From contig CAKVBE010000006.1 of assembly GCA_934725005.1 (NCBI GenBank), forward strand, positions 1 to 18,097: a DNA stretch of 18,097 nucleotides, read 5' to 3'. This document shows, in pieces, positions 14,810 to 18,097 of this stretch. The DNA is from an uncultured Rickettsiales bacterium (lineage in GTDB: Bacteria; Pseudomonadota; Alphaproteobacteria; Rickettsiales; UBA1997). The notes beneath the pieces were generated by a model. It searched no databases. It was not told the origin of the DNA and saw nothing but the letters and a program-made list of their open reading frames with translations. The stretch's first letter is position 1; every line of letters begins with the position of its first letter. The translations under genes and the position numbers were made by a program.

Positions 14810-16633
14810 ATGAACATATATAAAGCATTAGAAAAAATAATTATTGTAAAGCCTTTTGCTCTAGGTGCATCATTATTTTCAGAGGATATGGAAGCAGAGC
14901 TTGATTCTGATGAAGATATTATAATATGGGAACTGTTGAAAAATATTTCATCGCTGGGTGTTAAAATTACGGAAAATACTGTGAAATTTTATCCTATGAT
15001 AGTTTGGGAGGGAAAAAGGACATTTTCTGTTGAAGACATAACGGATGATGCATATAAAATACTAGAATGTATAGATTTTGATAAAATACCGTTAAATTTG
15101 AGAGTAAGAGTGGCAGATATACTTTGGAGTTATAAAAAAAACTATCAGACAGCTAAAATTGCTGAGGTAAGTTATTTCGAATTATTTAAACTTTGGTTTT
15201 CAAGGGAAAATTGGACTGGCACTTTAGATATAATAAAAAGAGCAATTTGTATTTCGGCTCAAATTAACGATAATGAAATGTATGAGAAATCATGTGATTA
15301 TGTATTTGAGCAGTTGGTCGCAATAGATGGTAAAGATGATGGCTTTTTATCATTACGATTATTGAATATCCTTGTTTTCCATGAATACAAAGATATGCAG
15401 GTTTATATAAACATAGCAACAAAAATAGTAAATTATAACTATGAGGATGTATTTAAAGTTGAGCAAGCATATTCTATAGTAGAAAAATGCTATAGTAAAT
15501 TAAAAAAGCCAATACAAGTGAAAAATACGAATCTTTCTTTGGCTGATTATTATGTTCAATATGCCGATAAAATTATTAGAACAAGTATGCAGGATGTGAT
15601 GAAAGCAGAACATTACTTGAAGCAGGCAGTTTTATTATATAGAAATAATGGTAGTGTTGGCAAGGCAGAAGAGGCACACAGAAAATTAGTATCTATTCAG
15701 AAAGAAATCCCAAAGTTAATGGATTGTTTTTCGACGAAAATAGATGTTAGCGGATTTCATAAGACTATTGATTTGAATTTGGAAAATTTATCGGTTGAAG
15801 AGAGTATAGTAAGGCTTATTCAAATGATTACATTATATAAAAAAGAGGATATAAAAAATGAAGTAATTGAAGAATATAAAAATCATCCGCTTAGTAATTT
15901 ATTTGAAAAAAATATGAAAAATGATTCTGGTCAAACGATTTTTACTTTACCACCTTTAGATATTTCTCATATTGAAGCAAATGAAGGATTACTTGATTTG
16001 CATATAAACCAAAAAATTGTGAAAAATGGTAAAATTGTTGGTGATGTGTGTATTAAATATGCTTTATATAGAATTCGTAAGAATCATGATATTAAAAAAC
16101 AAAATGTTGAATTTCTTATTAAAGATAATCCTATTATACCTGAAGGAAGAGAACAAATTTTTTGTTCTGCACTATACATGATTTTATGTGGACAATATTA
16201 TGAAGGCATTCATATATTGGCACCACAAGTTGAAAATCTTTTTAGATGTATTGCAAAGAAAGTAGGAGGACTAACTGTTACACTTGAAAGTGATGGTTCT
16301 TCTAAAGAAAAAGTATTAAGTTCAATTTTTGATTTACCAGAATTAATAGATTGCTACGATAATGATATTTTGTATTTATTTAAAGCATTATTAAATGAGC
16401 AGTCAGGCGCAAATATTCGAAATGAAATAGCACATGGCATTGTAAGTGAAGTTGATGCTAGCTCAGGAATTTTTCTTTATTTTGCTGTCGCTGTGATGAA
16501 ACTATTAGCGCTTACTTCGTCAAGATATTATGATATTTTAAAAAATAGTAAAAAATTAGGAAAACTTGTAATGTCAAATAAGGATGCTATAAAAATATGT
16601 AAGACCTCGGTGCCTGATAGTGCGTCTAGCTAA
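14810..16633 (+). CDS. DUF4209-type protein with a HEPN-like RNxxxH motif
   Basis: The start is set at the ATG at 14810 because GGGGAGG (14797-14803) lies six bases upstream; a TTG at 14795 is in frame but overlaps no such site. The product is 607 aa. The N-terminal 330 residues are helical and repeat-like (TPR-style stretches such as AEHYLKQAVLLYRNNGSVGKAEEAHRKL are seen in part). The C-terminal part has the DUF4209 signature: ILAPQVENLFRCIAKK, then FKALLNEQSGANIRNEIAHG, with R537 and H542 forming the RNxxxH motif found in HEPN ribonucleases. Proteins of this family are often found in defence islands, and the intact motif makes RNA cleavage plausible but unproven. The gene has its own leader, so it is probably independent of the array upstream. 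The last ten residues may derive from a junction (see the 16634-16810 region). Confidence 0.78.
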   Translation: MNIYKALEKIIIVKPFALGASLFSEDMEAELDSDEDIIIWELLKNISSLGVKITENTVKFYPMIVWEGKRTFSVEDITDDAYKILECIDFDKIPLNLRVRVADILWSYKKNYQTAKIAEVSYFELFKLWFSRENWTGTLDIIKRAICISAQINDNEMYEKSCDYVFEQLVAIDGKDDGFLSLRLLNILVFHEYKDMQVYINIATKIVNYNYEDVFKVEQAYSIVEKCYSKLKKPIQVKNTNLSLADYYVQYADKIIRTSMQDVMKAEHYLKQAVLLYRNNGSVGKAEEAHRKLVSIQKEIPKLMDCFSTKIDVSGFHKTIDLNLENLSVEESIVRLIQMITLYKKEDIKNEVIEEYKNHPLSNLFEKNMKNDSGQTIFTLPPLDISHIEANEGLLDLHINQKIVKNGKIVGDVCIKYALYRIRKNHDIKKQNVEFLIKDNPIIPEGREQIFCSALYMILCGQYYEGIHILAPQVENLFRCIAKKVGGLTVTLESDGSSKEKVLSSIFDLPELIDCYDNDILYLFKALLNEQSGANIRNEIAHGIVSEVDASSGIFLYFAVAVMKLLALTSSRYYDILKNSKKLGKLVMSNKDAIKICKTSVPDSASS

Positions 16634-16810
16634 GGGCGTTCAATCCGACAGGTGGAAATCATGTCAAATAAGCTACTAACCACAGCATTTGAAGCGAGTT
16701 TTGAGTATGTTGCAGTAATGCAATAGTCAAATATCGGGAGGGGCACTAGACAAAGTTAACATGATTGAGCAAATTAGCAGATTTATGTCTGAAGAATAGG
16801 AGTGAATACA
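16634..16810 (+). other. Intergenic patchwork with a 21-codon ORF
   Basis: This stretch is less AT-rich than its left neighbour. It contains a short ORF at 16661-16726 (21 aa, beginning MSNKLLTTAFEA) with AGGTGG (16650-16655) five bases upstream, and a 12-codon ORF at 16761. Neither resembles a known protein. The good ribosome binding site in front of a 21-codon frame suggests either a leader peptide or the head of a gene whose body has been deleted. No terminator is seen after the DUF4209 gene. Confidence 0.35.
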
Positions 16811-17056
16811 GTGAATGAATCATTTTTAGAAAAAATAAAGTGGAAGAGAGTAAAATTGAAGTCAAGCATATATCCATCGTGTGCCATATTTTTAGTGATT
16901 TCTTTAATTGCAATTATTATAATTTGCTGTAATTTTAAATCGGATTCACTTATGTATAGTTTGGGAATTTCAGTTTTTACTGGAATTATTGCATCAATAA
17001 TTGTGTCTGTTATAATTCAGATGGTTCCAGTGCCTGTCCCCGGCAAAAAAGTATAA
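16811..17056 (+). CDS. Small two-helix membrane protein ending in a 74-nt repeat (probably truncated)
   Basis: GTG at 16811 is chosen because AGGAG (16798-16802) is eight bases upstream; the in-frame GTG at 16802 overlaps that site. The 81-aa product has a basic N-terminus (KIKWKRVKLKSS) and two hydrophobic segments at about 23-41 and 47-70, predicting a small inner-membrane protein. The last nine codons (PVPVPGKKV) and the stop codon come from a repeat found again at 18024, so the original C-terminus has probably been replaced. Function unknown. Small two-helix membrane proteins are common as toxins, effectors or sensor anchors, but nothing here identifies which. Confidence 0.55.
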   Translation: MNESFLEKIKWKRVKLKSSIYPSCAIFLVISLIAIIIICCNFKSDSLMYSLGISVFTGIIASIIVSVIIQMVPVPVPGKKV

Positions 17057-17099
17057 ACTTTATAAAAGTTCTATAAACAAAAGTTTACATTTTGTGCAG
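17026..17099 (+). repeat. 74-nt dispersed repeat, copy 1
   Basis: This copy is identical to 18024-18097 except for T at 17085 versus A at 18083. It begins TCCAGTGCCTGTCCCCGGC, continues AT-rich with a perfect AACTTT-ATA-AAAGTT hairpin (17056-17070) and ends TTTTGTGCAG. The GTGCCTGTCCCC block resembles REP-like termini seen near small transposases in Firmicutes (from memory, not verified). It supplies the last nine codons and the stop of the overlapping ORF. Confidence 0.9.
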
Positions 17100-17105
17100 A
17101 GGAGT

Positions 17106-17144
17106 CTGAGCAGCAGCACGAGAGGGCAGCGTGTTATTGCTCAG
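17106..17144. repeat. Stem-loop just after repeat copy 1
   Basis: CTGAGCA (17106-17112) pairs with TGCTCAG (17138-17144). After a symmetric 4/4 internal loop, CACG (17117-17120) pairs with CGTG (17130-17133), leaving a 9-nt loop. It lies seven bases beyond repeat copy 1 and could be part of the same mobile unit or a terminator without a U-run. Confidence 0.45.
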
Positions 17145-17181
17145 CTCAACTTATCAAGAGAGTGAAAAAATAGGGTAAGCG

Positions 17182-17325
17182 ATGAATAGGTTCTTTCCGG
17201 ATATAGTTGATTGTAAAGAGCCTTGCTTCACAAATCTCAAAGCAATTTGGTCTTTTTCTGAAAAATTACTTTCATATAAACTAACATTGGAAAGAACCGT
17301 TGAATCATTGAGAGATGAGGATTGA
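17182..17325 (+). CDS. Possible 47-aa ORF, low confidence
   Basis: ATG at 17182 to TGA at 17325 encodes 47 residues (MNRFFPDIVDCKEPC at the start, then an amphipathic helix-like SEKLLSYKLTLERTVESL). The upstream GGG is a weak ribosome binding site. No family is recognisable. It may be a small gene or a remnant. The rest of 17100-17427 shows only the stem-loop at 17106-17144. Confidence 0.25.
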   Translation: MNRFFPDIVDCKEPCFTNLKAIWSFSEKLLSYKLTLERTVESLRDED

Positions 17326-17427
17326 TTTAGCAAAAGTAAAAAGGCTGATTCAAGATAATTAAAGAAGAATTGATGGCTTGGCTGTAAGGCAGAGAAGCTG
17401 CAAGAATGATTATGGGGGAAAATAGAA

Positions 17428-18054
17428 ATGGGAAGGAGCAAATCAAGAGCAATTGTGTACTTAATAATAAGTGCCGTAGTGATTATTCTAATTAAGCTTT
17501 GGTTGCATTACACATCGTGGCTGCCAATCGCTACGATTAGGGCAGAAGAGCAGGCAAGGGCTGTATGTAAAGAATATGTACTGACATGCGAATCCGTAGA
17601 AATAAATGAGCTGATAAGAGGTGAACCGTATGCATATTTGACAGTGAAGGTGAGTGATGCGGAAAAATTAGATAAAGAAACATTGTTTGAATGTGTGAGA
17701 AAGCTTAACCATATAACTTGTGGAAAGCTGCATATAAGTGCAATTCTTGAAAGTGGCTATCGCAAATATAGGATGGATATAAGTTATTCGGAAAGTGTAC
17801 TTTTGAGAAATAATGCTTGGTACTATGCGACAGACGAGGCCAAACAGTCCTACAAGGAAGCACGGAATCAAGAACGAAACGAGCGGCACAGGCAGGCAAG
17901 AAAGTGTGAGGTCACAAACTGTGAAAATGAAAAGCTTCCTGCTTGCCATTATTGCGAGGAACATAAGTGTATTGAGCCAGGATGTGATTCGTTAAAGGAT
18001 GCAGGAAGTGAGTATTGGACACATCCAGTGCCTGTCCCCGGCAAAAAAGTATAA
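17428..18054 (+). CDS. Membrane-anchored protein with a truncated Cys-rich zinc-binding tail
   Basis: This 208-aa product has GGGGG (17414-17418) nine bases before the ATG. A single N-terminal membrane helix spans residues about 8-27. A mixed alpha/beta region follows (about 35-130), then a charged helix (KEARNQERNERHRQARK), and finally cysteines C160, C165, C173, C176, C181 and C186 with H179, in the spacing of a small zinc-binding fold. Such tails usually end with a further Cys-x2-His pair. Here the sequence runs into the 74-nt repeat at 18024, which supplies residues 200-208 (PVPVPGKKV) and the stop. The last zinc ligands therefore appear to have been lost, and the gene is probably a 3'-truncated form. 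Function unknown. Confidence 0.6.
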   Translation: MGRSKSRAIVYLIISAVVIILIKLWLHYTSWLPIATIRAEEQARAVCKEYVLTCESVEINELIRGEPYAYLTVKVSDAEKLDKETLFECVRKLNHITCGKLHISAILESGYRKYRMDISYSESVLLRNNAWYYATDEAKQSYKEARNQERNERHRQARKCEVTNCENEKLPACHYCEEHKCIEPGCDSLKDAGSEYWTHPVPVPGKKV

Positions 18055-18097
18055 ACTTTATAAAAGTTCTATAAACAAAAGTATACATTTTGTGCAG
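18024..18097 (+). repeat. 74-nt dispersed repeat, copy 2 (may continue beyond the window)
   Basis: This copy matches 17026-17099 at 73 of 74 positions. The window ends exactly at the last base of the match, so the true repeat may be longer, although copy 1 shows what follows there (AGGAGTCTGAG). It enters the 208-aa ORF in the same reading frame as copy 1 enters the 81-aa ORF, and so gives both proteins the same nine-residue tail and stop codon. Confidence 0.9.

Noticed and set aside
17154..17441. Reverse-strand 95-codon ORF in the 17100-17427 gap
   Set aside because: No ribosome binding site, low-complexity Leu/Ser/Phe-rich product, and it runs into the start of the 208-aa gene; treated as chance.

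Overview
The window looks like a chromosomal accessory region (defence island) of a low-GC Gram-positive bacterium, most likely a clostridial or Lachnospiraceae-type Firmicute. The support is an AT-rich sequence, strong AGGAGG-type ribosome binding sites, tight same-strand gene packing and A/T-biased codons. The species cannot be named from the sequence. All credible genes are on the + strand.

Layout. (1) Positions 1-584 hold the 3' part of a class I SAM-dependent methyltransferase gene. It is less AT-rich than what follows and probably belongs to a neighbouring unit. (2) Positions 585-869 are a regulatory leader with a good sigma-A type promoter and small hairpins. (3) Positions 870-14568 carry a closely packed array: a 1353-aa multidomain protein of unrecognised family, a 1679-aa DEAH helicase with a DUF1998-type cysteine module, an HNH nuclease, a small winged-helix-like protein, a D12-class adenine-N6 DNA methyltransferase, a 723-aa fusion of a PD-(D/E)XK nuclease domain to a DGQHR (DndB-like) domain, and a possible 36-aa peptide. 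(4) Positions 14810-16633 encode a DUF4209-type protein with an intact HEPN-like RNxxxH motif, preceded by its own promoter region, which is flanked by an inverted repeat. (5) Positions 16634-18097 are a patchwork of small ORFs and two membrane-protein genes. Both of these genes end inside copies of the same 74-nt repeat (73/74 identical, 998 nt apart).

How the genes may work together. The large unknown protein followed by the DUF1998 helicase resembles the two-gene plan of Druantia type III (druH-druE), although homology of the first gene to DruH is unproven. The following four genes look like a modification-restriction module: a methyltransferase, two candidate nucleases and a small DNA-binding protein. 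The nuclease-DGQHR fusion is unusual because DGQHR proteins are normally known from phosphorothioate (Dnd) or deazaguanine (Dpd) systems, and no other gene of those systems is visible here. The most interesting reading is one composite anti-phage locus that couples a Druantia-like helicase to an atypical adenine-methylation/restriction module. The alternative is a set of independent systems stacked in one island.
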